Origin: AWTP1-13 sp035714005
GTDB lineage: Bacteria; Pseudomonadota; Alphaproteobacteria; Rhizobiales; Hyphomicrobiaceae
DNA: 18,072 nucleotides
Direction of reading: 5' to 3'
Assembly: GCA_035714005.1 (NCBI GenBank)
Contig: DASTMQ010000018.1
Coordinates: forward strand, 1 to 18,072
Positions within the stretch are counted from its first letter, which is position 1; each line of letters opens with the position of its first letter. The position numbers were made by a program, and so were the translations under genes. Positions 5,958 through 13,442 of this stretch are shown piece by piece. Under the pieces are notes generated by a model. It did no database searches and was not told the DNA's origin. It saw only the letters and a program-made list of their open reading frames with translations.

Positions 5958-7298
5958 TCAGTTCCGGCTGAAGCCCTCCAGCTCGGCGACGGCCCAATCG
6001 AGGGTTTTTGCCATCGGCTCGCCCTTCATCATGCGCACCACCATCTTGGAGGCCAGCGCCTGCGTATAGATTTGCTGGGCAACGCCGGGCGGCGCCGGCG
6101 CGAATGGGACGATCGAGACCTGATCGCCCTTGTTGGGGTAATGCGACAGGGTCCCTTTGGGCGGGACCTGCTCGTCCCAGGTTTTGAAATCGTTGAATTT
6201 GACAAACGGCGGCAGATCATAGCCCTGGCCGCCGTCGACCAGCTTGGCCGCGGCCTCGCGGGTCGAGACGTGCTGCAGTAGCGCCTTGGCCGCCGACTTG
6301 TTCTTGGAAAAGTTCCAGATGCCCTGGAAGCGCGGCAACACCGAAACGAACCTGCCTTTGGGTCCCTTCGGCATGGCGTGGGTCCAGAGTTTTTCGGCCA
6401 CCTGCGGGGCATCGCGCCTGGCCACCGCCCAGGCGCTGGGCGGGTTGAAGATCAATGCGCCCTTGCCCGCGACCAGCCATTTGTTGTTGGAGGCATTGTC
6501 CCAGGCGCTGACATCGGGCGGCAGGAAGGCAGAGAGGCGATTGAGGTATTCGAGCGCTTGGCGCATAGCGTCCGACTTCGCGGTGATCTCGCCCTTTTCG
6601 TTGACGAGTTCGGCGCCAAAGGCGCGCAAGAAGGCGCCGAGCCAGTCGACGCTGTCGGTCGTCCCACCGAGCGGCAACCCGAACGGATATCCCGCCTTGT
6701 GACACCTTTCGGCGGCGAGCAAGAAGTTGTCCCAGGTCCAATCCTCGACCGCCTTGCTGGGTTCGCCGCCGGCAGGAAACATCGACAACAGGTCGATGCC
6801 CGCGTGCTCCTTCATCAGGTCAATGCGGCTGCAGGCCGTCAAGCACAAGGTGCCGCGGATCCCTGGCACCACCAGCCACTTTCCCTTGGGCTTGGCAAGG
6901 TATTCGATGGCCGGACTGACGGGCCCGTTGCGGCTCAGCACCTCTTGCATGACGTCGTCGACGGGCTCGAGCGAGGTCTCGTAGTGGGGCGGCTCCCAGG
7001 CCGAGAAGTCCATGATGTCGTGTCCCGACTTTGCCAGCGCCTCCGCCGCAATCGTCAGGTAGAGCTTGTTGCCCTGGGTCGAGAGGTAGTCGATCTGTAG
7101 GTTGACCTTCTCCTTGTCCGCCCAGGCTTGGCAAATCTCCGTCATCGCCGTGTTGCCACCCGGCACCCAGTGATCCCATAGGGCGAGACTGAGGCTGCCG
7201 GCGGCACCAGCCGTGCGCACGAAGGGGGCGGCAACCAGCGACGTCGCCGCCGCCGCCGTACCCACGAATTGACGACGTGAAAGTTGGCGCTTGGCCAT
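5958..7298 (-). CDS. Tat-exported ABC transporter substrate-binding protein (family 1)
   Basis: This is a 446-aa extracellular solute-binding protein of the SBP_bac_1 (maltose/sugar-binding like) type. Residues 1-33 hold a twin-arginine signal, with SRRQFVG at 7-13, a hydrophobic AAAATSLVAAPF stretch and a likely AGA cleavage region, so the protein is exported folded. The mature part has the usual features: LALWDHWVPGG near the start, a Trp-rich DFSAWEPPHYETS, and a late GALIFNPPSAWAVARRDAP. GGGAGG precedes the ATG by about 6 bases. No permease or ATPase gene is adjacent, so its transporter partner is unknown or encoded elsewhere. The ligand may be a sugar or a polyol, but this cannot be decided. 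It ends only 20 bases from the convergent efflux-adaptor stop. Confidence 0.88.
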   Translation of the reverse strand: MAKRQLSRRQFVGTAAAATSLVAAPFVRTAGAAGSLSLALWDHWVPGGNTAMTEICQAWADKEKVNLQIDYLSTQGNKLYLTIAAEALAKSGHDIMDFSAWEPPHYETSLEPVDDVMQEVLSRNGPVSPAIEYLAKPKGKWLVVPGIRGTLCLTACSRIDLMKEHAGIDLLSMFPAGGEPSKAVEDWTWDNFLLAAERCHKAGYPFGLPLGGTTDSVDWLGAFLRAFGAELVNEKGEITAKSDAMRQALEYLNRLSAFLPPDVSAWDNASNNKWLVAGKGALIFNPPSAWAVARRDAPQVAEKLWTHAMPKGPKGRFVSVLPRFQGIWNFSKNKSAAKALLQHVSTREAAAKLVDGGQGYDLPPFVKFNDFKTWDEQVPPKGTLSHYPNKGDQVSIVPFAPAPPGVAQQIYTQALASKMVVRMMKGEPMAKTLDWAVAELEGFSRN

Positions 7299-7870
7299 CA
7301 GCTACCTCCCAAACAAAATGACGTCGGGCCTGCACGAGGCCCATCGGCAGCCTGCTCGGCGCCGCATTTTTAGGCGCGGCATGCTAATCGAGCGGCCGGC
7401 CCGGCGCTAGGCCCATCGCCGTAGGCCGCTCAGCCGGCGGCGCGCAGGTCCCAAGCGCTTCCCGCACGTCCCGAGAGCCCGGCGGGCTTGGCGAGGAGGC
7501 TCTGCCACCAGTTGAGGGCCCGTTGGGGTCAAAGCTTGGAACAGCTGGAAGAGCCGCGGCATCGGCCGTTCGGTCTCGATTGGGCGGATTGGGCCCCGTG
7601 GCCGCGCCGACTGGCGGCTGCGCCGACGAGGACGGTTGGGGCGGGCGCGGGATCGGGACGGCCGGGAAGCGATGGGCCCAGGCGAAGCGCACCCGACGCT
7701 TTGGCCCAGCGCGCAGTTTTCCTTTCGCCCGCCCCTCGCGGCGCGCTTTCCCGTGCGCCGCCGCCGACCTCGGGCTGGTCGCGTCGGGGCAGCGCCTCCG
7801 CGGGCACGCCTCGCGCCTCGATGATGGCGCGCGCAGCGTTTTGGCGGGCTCCGCACGATAAGGCGCGGGC
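7299..7870. other. 572-bp region without a convincing gene
   Basis: This is very GC-rich sequence in which every frame is open for long stretches, so open length is not evidence. The minus strand has a GTG-started, Pro/Ala-rich frame at 7384-7692 (about 102 codons, with GC-rich third positions at its start). It also has an unbroken continuation of the response-regulator frame past its TAG, down to 7529. Neither has a recognised domain or a good ribosome binding site. Bases 7299-7383 are the 5' leader of the binding-protein gene. I see no tRNA, mobile element or clear terminator. Confidence 0.4.
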
Positions 7871-8236
7871 CTAAGCCAAGCCGGCAGCGGCCAGCTTGGT
7901 TCGGATCGCCTCGCGCTCGAAGGGCTTCAGGATATAGTCGTCGGCCCCGCTGCTCAGCGCCAGGGCGATCTCGCGCGCATTGTTCTCGGTGGCGCAGTAG
8001 ATGACGAACGGCTTGGCACCGTTGGGCATGCCGCGCAAGCTCGACAGGAATTCGACGCTGCCCATGGCCGGCAGGTGCCAATCGAGCAGAATCGCGTCGG
8101 GCATGGCGGCCTGGCAGGCATCGAGGGCGGCCTGGCCGGTGTCGGCCTCGCGGCTGTCGAACTTGAAACTTTGGAAGATATGCCGGGCGACTTTTCTGAC
8201 GACGTCGGAATCATCGACCACGAGGCAGGTCTTCAT
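7871..8236 (-). CDS. CheY-like single-domain response regulator
   Basis: This is a 121-aa stand-alone receiver domain. The acidic pair D8/D9 (LVVDD) binds magnesium, and D52 in LLDWHLP is the phosphoacceptor. T83 (CATENN) and K104 (YILKP) are the switch residues. With no output domain it must act by protein-protein contact or as a phosphate sink. It lies 108 bases downstream of chpT on the same strand, so phosphate may reach it from ChpT; that is inference. It does not look like a close CpdR or DivK. The LDWHLP and CATENN versions recall receivers often found beside chpT in this class. The start codon lacks a strong ribosome binding site. Confidence 0.88.
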   Translation of the reverse strand: MKTCLVVDDSDVVRKVARHIFQSFKFDSREADTGQAALDACQAAMPDAILLDWHLPAMGSVEFLSSLRGMPNGAKPFVIYCATENNAREIALALSSGADDYILKPFEREAIRTKLAAAGLA

Positions 8237-8344
8237 GGAGCGCCAACCGGGTTTTTGCCGTCGACCACGTGCGGCTCGCGGCGGTGCCGCAGTTCGCGCA
8301 AACCTGCAGGCAAGAGATTAACTTTGCGTTGCCGACCGGTCGCG

Positions 8345-8989
8345 TCAGCCGATCGGTTTGGCCGCCAACAGGATGTCGCTGCCCTCCCGGCTGATATCGA
8401 GACGCATGCGCGTGGAGGCCGCCAGTCGCCAGGTGAAATAGGCCTGGATCGACATGGCATCGAGCGGCGGCGACTGCCCGCCGCCGACATAGTCCACGAG
8501 ATATTGTGGCGGCCGGGCGCTGGTGCCGCGACAGCGCAGCTGGAAGCTCGGATGCTCCATGCTGCCCTGGATCAGGACCTCGATATCGCCGCCACGCGGC
8601 AGGGCCGTAATGGCGCTGGCAAGTAGATTGAGCAAGAGCTTCACCCTGTCCTTGGCCATCTGTCCAGGTTTGGCGCGCCAGGTCAGCTTGTGCTTGCCCT
8701 TGCCCAGCAGGCCACGCGAGATCTGCTCAGCGGTGGCAAGATCGATCTGCGCCCCGGCCGAGCCGGCCGCACCGAAGGCGAAGCGGGCGAATTGCAGGCG
8801 GGCCGACGCCTGCTCCGTGACATTGCGGATGACGTCCATGGCATAGGTTTTCGCCTCGGCGTCATCATCCTCGTCCAAGATCTCCAAGCCGTTGTATATG
8901 GCGCCGACCGGACCGATCACGTCGTGGCAAATCTTGCTGGAAATTAAAGCGGCCAGCTCAAGATCAGTCGGTTCGGCGCCCTGGGCCAT
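8345..8989 (-). CDS. chpT: Histidine phosphotransferase ChpT
   Basis: This is a 214-aa ChpT-type phosphotransferase that moves phosphate from the hybrid kinase CckA to CtrA and CpdR, controlling the cell cycle or motility in alphaproteobacteria. The phosphorylated histidine is H22 in SKICHDVIGPVGAIYNGLEI, a hallmark sequence. The N-terminal helical-hairpin dimerisation domain runs to about residue 80. It is followed by a degenerate HATPase-like domain (about 90-214) that lacks the ATP-binding G boxes, as known for ChpT. GAGG lies about 7-8 bases before the ATG. A CheY-like receiver follows on the same strand. Length and fold pattern match the family well. Confidence 0.93.
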   Translation of the reverse strand: MAQGAEPTDLELAALISSKICHDVIGPVGAIYNGLEILDEDDDAEAKTYAMDVIRNVTEQASARLQFARFAFGAAGSAGAQIDLATAEQISRGLLGKGKHKLTWRAKPGQMAKDRVKLLLNLLASAITALPRGGDIEVLIQGSMEHPSFQLRCRGTSARPPQYLVDYVGGGQSPPLDAMSIQAYFTWRLAASTRMRLDISREGSDILLAAKPIG

Positions 8990-9241
8990 TGCGAAACCTC
9001 GGTCTCGTTGCAGATGAGGCGGCCCAGCAGCAGACTAAACGCACACTGCTACGCTGGCCCTGGGGAACCGCTTGCGCATAGGCGTTGCTGTGATACATGC
9101 TTTGCGGCCTACCTGCCAGGGCGGTCACACGTAGGCGGCCCCGGTATTGTTTTTTCGTCACTACCTGCGCGACGGCTCGCGCGGAGGACGCTACCACCTT
9201 GGCGCGCTGCGACGGCGCCCCCTTTTTGATCGAGACGGCGC

Positions 9242-10066
9242 ATGGATGCCAAGGACGCGAAATCGCTCGCGGAAGGCCTGCTCGGCGCCGTGCTTGGCGC
9301 CGCCCGTGTTGAGATGTCCCACTTCGGGGCCGCCCTCGCGGTCGAAACCAAAGCCGATCGAAGCCCCGTGACGATTGCAGATCGTGCGGCGGAAGAGATT
9401 ATTGTGCGAGGCTTGCAGCGCCTGGCCCCCGGCGTGCCCATCATCGCCGAAGAATCGGTTGCGCACGGCAGCCTGCCTGCCAGCCTCGAGCGCTTCTTTC
9501 TCGTCGATCCCCTCGACGGCACCAAGGGGTTCATCAAGGGCCGACCCGAGTTCACGATCAATGTTGCCCTGATCGAAGCGGCGCAGCCGACCTTTGGCCT
9601 CCTTTACGCACCGGCGCTGGCGGATTTCTACCTGACGTTGGGGCCAAACCAAGCGGTCAATGCCAGGCTTGACCCGCAGGCAAGCGTGCGCTCGCTGGCG
9701 CAGGCCGAGCTAAAGCCGATCCGCGCCCGTCTCGCCAACCCTCAGGCGCTGGTCGCCCTCACCAGTCAATCCCATCTCACTGGGGCGACCGAGGACTTTC
9801 TCAAGCGCTACCAGGTGAGCCGGCGAACGGCGCTCGCCTCGTCCTTGAAATTCGGTTGGCTGGCCAAGGGTGAGGCGGACCTTTATCCCCGCACGGGCGA
9901 AACCAGCGAATGGGATACGGCTGCCGGTCACGCCTTGCTGAGGGCGGCCGGGGGCTCAGTGACGACCCTCGAGGGGAGCCCGCTGCTCTATGGCAAGGCC
10001 AACGCCAAGTTCATCAATGCAAACTTCGTCGCCTGGGGACGCACGCCGCTGGCGCCCGCGGGCTGA
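9242..10066 (+). CDS. cysQ: 3'(2'),5'-bisphosphate nucleotidase CysQ
   Basis: This is a 274-aa inositol-monophosphatase-superfamily enzyme that hydrolyses 3'-phosphoadenosine 5'-phosphate (PAP) to AMP and phosphate, recycling the by-product of sulfate activation. The metal-binding set is complete: E70-E71 (IIAEES), the DPLDGTKGF motif with D89 and D92, and EWDTAAGHALLRAAGG with D225. SPVTIADRAAE near residue 41 is also typical of CysQ. The length is normal. The start has only a weak GAGACGG-like ribosome binding site, but the ATG sits correctly before the first helix. It stands alone between the divergent chpT region and eipA, and is followed by a hairpin at 10070. No other sulfate-assimilation genes are in view. 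Confidence 0.93.
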   Translation: MDAKDAKSLAEGLLGAVLGAARVEMSHFGAALAVETKADRSPVTIADRAAEEIIVRGLQRLAPGVPIIAEESVAHGSLPASLERFFLVDPLDGTKGFIKGRPEFTINVALIEAAQPTFGLLYAPALADFYLTLGPNQAVNARLDPQASVRSLAQAELKPIRARLANPQALVALTSQSHLTGATEDFLKRYQVSRRTALASSLKFGWLAKGEADLYPRTGETSEWDTAAGHALLRAAGGSVTTLEGSPLLYGKANAKFINANFVAWGRTPLAPAG

Positions 10067-10069
10067 CGC

Positions 10070-10089
10070 CCAAGGGCTCAAGCCCTTGG
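10070..10089 (+). terminator. Hairpin just after cysQ
   Basis: CCAAGGGC-TCAA-GCCCTTGG is a perfect 8-bp stem with a 4-base loop, starting 4 bases after the cysQ stop codon. No T-run follows, so it may stabilise the mRNA end or act with Rho rather than as a classic intrinsic terminator. Confidence 0.5.
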
Positions 10090-10114
10090 TCCTCGGGCCG
10101 CAAAAGATCCATGG

Positions 10115-10126
10115 ATAACCGGTTAT
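10115..10126. promoter_or_regulatory. 12-bp palindrome upstream of eipA
   Basis: ATAACCGGTTAT is a perfect palindrome about 100 bases before the eipA start, within an AT-richer stretch that is the likely promoter region. A regulator site is possible, but there is no direct support. I did not find a full CtrA box (TTAA-N7-TTAA) in this gap. Confidence 0.3.
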
Positions 10127-10222
10127 TGGCCATACTTTCGTAACACTTTGCGACAATTCTTAAGCTAGCGCGGGTTTTGCGTTGAACCCTGCGGCTGTTT
10201 GGACTTTCGCAATAGGCACCCC

Positions 10223-11215
10223 ATGCGATCATTGCTGCGCAGACGTGGCGCCCTGGCGCTCACGGCCGGCCTACTGGCGGGATTGCCCGTGCTGTTGTCG
10301 GCGACGCGCGGTCCGGCGCAAGAGGCCCTGCCCTGGGCGCGCGGCAGCGATCCGCGGGCGCAACCGCGCTATGAGGAGCCCGGCGGCGCGCCAGCGCCAA
10401 CAACGCGTCCCAACGACGCCTATTCTCCACGCTATGTCGCCCCCCGGGGGGCCGGCGGCGAGGGGGAGGCCTATCGGCCCCCGCGCGCGGACAGCTACCA
10501 AAGCGGCGGCGCCTACCCACCGCCCCCAGCCTATGGTCCGCCGCCAGCCTACGGGCAGCCAAATTATGCCCCTCCCCCCGGCCAAGGCTACGGCCAGTCC
10601 TACGCGGGGGCGCCCCCACAAGGCTATGGACAACCCTACACGCCCGGGCCGGGTGGCTATGAGGATCCTTCCGGCAATGGTCCGCCGCCGCCCTATGACC
10701 GGCGTTACGGTGGCTACGACGACGGCCCGCCGGGTACCTACTCCTCGCGTGAAATCATGCAAACCGGCCATACTTTCTTCGGCTCGGTCAGCAAAGGAAT
10801 GGCGGGCGTGGTCGAATACGCCTTCAAGAATCAAGGCCGGCCCAACGGCTACATCCTGGGCCAGGAGGCGAGCGGCGCCTTCGTCGCCGGCCTGCGCTAT
10901 GGGGAGGGCGTTCTTTATACGCGCGACGCCGGCACCCACCGCGTTTACTGGCAGGGGCCGTCGATTGGCTACGACGCGGGCGCGGAAGGCTCCAAGGTCA
11001 TGATGCTCGTTTACAATTTGCGCGATCCGGGGGACATGTACCAGCGCTTCGCCGGGGTCGATGGATCGGCCTATTTCGTGGGCGGTGTCGGCATCACCTT
11101 CCAAAAAAGCGGCGATATCGTCGTGGCTCCTATCCGCTCCGGCGTCGGCTTGAGGCTGGGTGCCAACGTCGGCTACCTGAAATACACGCCGAGGCCGACC
11201 TGGAACCCGTTCTAG
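10223..11215 (+). CDS. eipA: EipA family envelope-integrity protein (DUF1134)
   Basis: This is a 330-aa exported protein. Residues 1-32 are a signal peptide (RRRGALALTAGLLAGLPVLL, cleaved near GPA). Residues about 95-172 are a Pro/Gly/Tyr-rich low-complexity linker with repeats such as AYGPPPAYGQ and QGYGQPY. From about 175 to the end is the conserved DUF1134 domain: EIMQTGHTFFGSVSKG, GRPNGYILGQEASGAFVAGL, VYWQGPSIGYDAGAEGSK, IRSGVGLRLGANVGYLKYT, ending PTWNPF. In Brucella, EipA is a periplasmic protein needed for envelope integrity and stress resistance. I chose the ATG at 10223 because it opens a good signal peptide and AGG lies upstream; a TTG at 10199 adds 8 residues. The unusually long low-complexity linker is a local variation. 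Confidence 0.9.
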   Translation: MRSLLRRRGALALTAGLLAGLPVLLSATRGPAQEALPWARGSDPRAQPRYEEPGGAPAPTTRPNDAYSPRYVAPRGAGGEGEAYRPPRADSYQSGGAYPPPPAYGPPPAYGQPNYAPPPGQGYGQSYAGAPPQGYGQPYTPGPGGYEDPSGNGPPPPYDRRYGGYDDGPPGTYSSREIMQTGHTFFGSVSKGMAGVVEYAFKNQGRPNGYILGQEASGAFVAGLRYGEGVLYTRDAGTHRVYWQGPSIGYDAGAEGSKVMMLVYNLRDPGDMYQRFAGVDGSAYFVGGVGITFQKSGDIVVAPIRSGVGLRLGANVGYLKYTPRPTWNPF

Positions 11216-11398
11216 CAAAGGGGTCCCCCCCGGCCTTGTGGCCCTGAGGGCGGGCGTGACGGCTGAGCGCGGGACGCCTAGTATTGGGCGCACGCCACCC
11301 GTCAACTTCCGGGAACCCACAAGCGTTGGATCCAGGTGCGGGGGTTGCGCGTAGTGTAGTTGTTGTCGCCGCACCTCGGCCGACCGAAGGATAAGGGC

Positions 11399-12811
11399 TT
11401 GATTTCCATCCAATCCGCCATGCTCGTGGCTTTGGGCTTCCTGGCGGCCAGTCTGCTTGGACTGCTTCTGGCATCGGCCTTCTGGGGTCGTGCCGTGCGT
11501 CTGACGACGGCGCGCATCAAGCAGTCCCTGCCCGTGAGCGAACAGGAAATTCAGGCCGATCGCGACCGGCTGCGGGCCGAGTATGCGATCAAGGTCCACA
11601 AGCTCGAGACCCACCTCGAGCAGGCCAAGCTCGCCCGCGCGCGCCAGCTCGTCGAACTCAATCGGCGCGATGCCAGCATCTCGACGTTGGAGACCAACGT
11701 CGGCGAGCTCAAAGCCGAATTGGAAGAGCACCAAAATGCCAGGCACGTGTTGGAGCAAACGATCGCCGACCGGCTACCCAAGGTGGAGGCACGCCTCGGC
11801 GAGGCCAAGCGCCTCATCATCAGTCGCGAGCGTGAAATCGCCGAGCTGTTGGAAAATGCCAAGCGCCACAAGCTCGCCCTGGAGGAGGCCGCCTCCATCA
11901 ACGCCCAGCAGACCTCTCAGATCGAACGCCTAACGAGCGCGGTCGCCGCCCGCAGCGCTCGCAGCAAGCAAGCGGGCGATGCGGGCGGTGAAGCCGAGGT
12001 CGCACTCCGCAGCGAGCTCGAGGCGTTGCGCGCGAAGGCCCGCGACCAGGCCAACGTGATCGATCGCCTGCAACGCAGTGCCAGCGAACCGCAGGTGGTG
12101 GCCTCCGCCGGCGTATCGGCCGTCGAGGCCACCCCAAGCCGCTCGCAAGAGGTGCTGGCCCAGGCGGAAGCCGCGCTCGCCTCGGCGCGCTCCGGCGCGG
12201 CGGAGCCGGACAAAGGCACCCCGCTCGAAGCGGAGCTGAGCGTCCTTAAGACCAAAGCCGACGATCAGGCCGGCGAGATCACCCGCCTCAGGGCGGCGCT
12301 GGCAACCTTCGAGGGGGAGAGCGGGACCCAGGGGGCTTCGAAGGAGAGCCGTGCCGCGCTCAAGGCACGTTTAAGCTCGGCACAAGCGCAGGCCGATCAC
12401 CAGTCGGCCATGGTCGGCAGGCTGCGGGCCGAGCTTGCCGCCGTCAACGAGCGGCTCGCCCGCCAGGCGGCCCACTTCATGGACGAGATGCGCCGGCTTG
12501 GGGCCGGCACCCTCCCCGTCGCCGCGCAGCCGCGCCCGAGCGCCCGCGCCGATCGCCGGCCATTGGCGGAACGCGTCGCGCAGGTGAGATCCACCACCCC
12601 GGGCCCGCGCAGCAGCGCCAAAGAGGCCGGTGCGCCCGAACCTGAAAAGCTCGAGGGCCCGCCTGCCCCGGTCCGCAACGGCGTGGACGTGGAAGGCCCA
12701 AGCCAAAGACCGGCGGTCTCTGCCGCAGAAATGCCTAAAGGGGGCGACATACCTGAGGAGCCTCGCCGGCTGAGATTGCTTGATCGCATTACCAGCCTGG
12801 CCAAGGAGTAG
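11399..12811 (+). CDS. N-anchored coiled-coil membrane protein, uncharacterised
   Basis: This is a 470-aa protein with one N-terminal transmembrane helix (about residues 6-28, AMLVALGFLAASLLGLLLAS) followed by a conserved juxtamembrane part (WGRAVRLTTARIKQSLPVSE, EIQADRDRLRAEYA). Long coiled coils follow (about 45-185 and 190-375, rich in Ala/Glu/Arg with heptads), then a Pro/Ser-rich, probably disordered tail ending RLRLLDRITSLAKE. A similar N-terminal arrangement is widespread in alphaproteobacterial hypothetical proteins, but I know no assigned function. The start is a TTG at 11399, with GAAGGA 7 bases upstream; the frame is open further up to a TTG at 11360, without a ribosome binding site. 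It stands between eipA and another small membrane protein in the same direction, which hints at an envelope or division role. Confidence 0.85.
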   Translation: MISIQSAMLVALGFLAASLLGLLLASAFWGRAVRLTTARIKQSLPVSEQEIQADRDRLRAEYAIKVHKLETHLEQAKLARARQLVELNRRDASISTLETNVGELKAELEEHQNARHVLEQTIADRLPKVEARLGEAKRLIISREREIAELLENAKRHKLALEEAASINAQQTSQIERLTSAVAARSARSKQAGDAGGEAEVALRSELEALRAKARDQANVIDRLQRSASEPQVVASAGVSAVEATPSRSQEVLAQAEAALASARSGAAEPDKGTPLEAELSVLKTKADDQAGEITRLRAALATFEGESGTQGASKESRAALKARLSSAQAQADHQSAMVGRLRAELAAVNERLARQAAHFMDEMRRLGAGTLPVAAQPRPSARADRRPLAERVAQVRSTTPGPRSSAKEAGAPEPEKLEGPPAPVRNGVDVEGPSQRPAVSAAEMPKGGDIPEEPRRLRLLDRITSLAKE

Positions 12812-12953
12812 GCGAGGCGGGTGGGCGATGTCCCCCGTGCCGGCAAAGGGGGGCGTGCAAACCGAACCAGGGCGAGGTCCGGCCGGCGGAAGGGGGCATC
12901 CAAGCCAAACGGACCGGGACTAGGCAAGACCGTTGCAGCGTAGAGGCTTAAGA

Positions 12954-13442
12954 ATGTCGAGTTTACCTGCGTTGGCCATTGACAATACGGCTCCCCAGCC
13001 GCCCCCGCAGCCTCGTTCCATGCGGCTCAGCGATGCGGAAAAAATTGCCGCCGACCGCCTCGATACCACCCCAATCAGCTCGCTAAAGGCGGCCCTGGCG
13101 GGCGTCACGGCCGCCGCGCTGCCGACCGCACCGCGCCTGGTTGAGCGCATTGATGCGGCTGCCAAACTTGCCGCGGACGCCACGGCCGCCGCCGAGGCGG
13201 TTGAGACCCTGAAGCGGCTGTTGCAGGCGCAGCTCGCCACCAACCGTCCACTCGCCGAGAGCACGGCCGTTGTCCCGCTGAGCGTTGGTCCGAGAGCGGT
13301 GCCGGCTAGGGCCGCCGAGGCCTTGCCTTCAGCGCCGCTGGGCGCCGAGCAACGGCGCCCCGACGTGCGCGGTTTCCTCGCGGGCTTCGTCATCTCGGGC
13401 GCGATCGGCGCCGTTCTCTATTTGTATATGATGGCTGGCTGA
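12954..13442 (+). CDS. Small C-terminally anchored membrane protein, uncharacterised
   Basis: This is a 162-aa protein with a Pro-rich N-terminus, an Ala-rich helical middle (about residues 45-95) and a single C-terminal transmembrane helix (about 140-160, FLAGFVISGAIGAVLYLYMM). No signal peptide is present, so it would be tail-anchored with its bulk in the cytoplasm. AGAGG stands about 7 bases before the ATG at 12954; a TTG at 12933 would add 7 residues without a better site. I do not recognise the family. Its last 114 bases overlap the 3' end of the GMC oxidoreductase gene on the other strand. It may work with the preceding coiled-coil protein, from position only. Confidence 0.75.
   Translation: MSSLPALAIDNTAPQPPPQPRSMRLSDAEKIAADRLDTTPISSLKAALAGVTAAALPTAPRLVERIDAAAKLAADATAAAEAVETLKRLLQAQLATNRPLAESTAVVPLSVGPRAVPARAAEALPSAPLGAEQRRPDVRGFLAGFVISGAIGAVLYLYMMAG

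Noticed and set aside
7407..8081. 224-codon minus-strand frame overlapping the response regulator
   Set aside because: It is a shadow of the receiver gene in another frame and becomes Arg-rich and featureless downstream.
10067..10222. CtrA box upstream of eipA
   Set aside because: eipA is CtrA-regulated in Brucella as I recall, but I find only TTAA/TTGAA half-sites here, with no TTAA-N7-TTAA.
10271..11758. 495-codon minus-strand open frame
   Set aside because: It is antisense to eipA and the coiled-coil gene, and low complexity arises from the repeat region of eipA.
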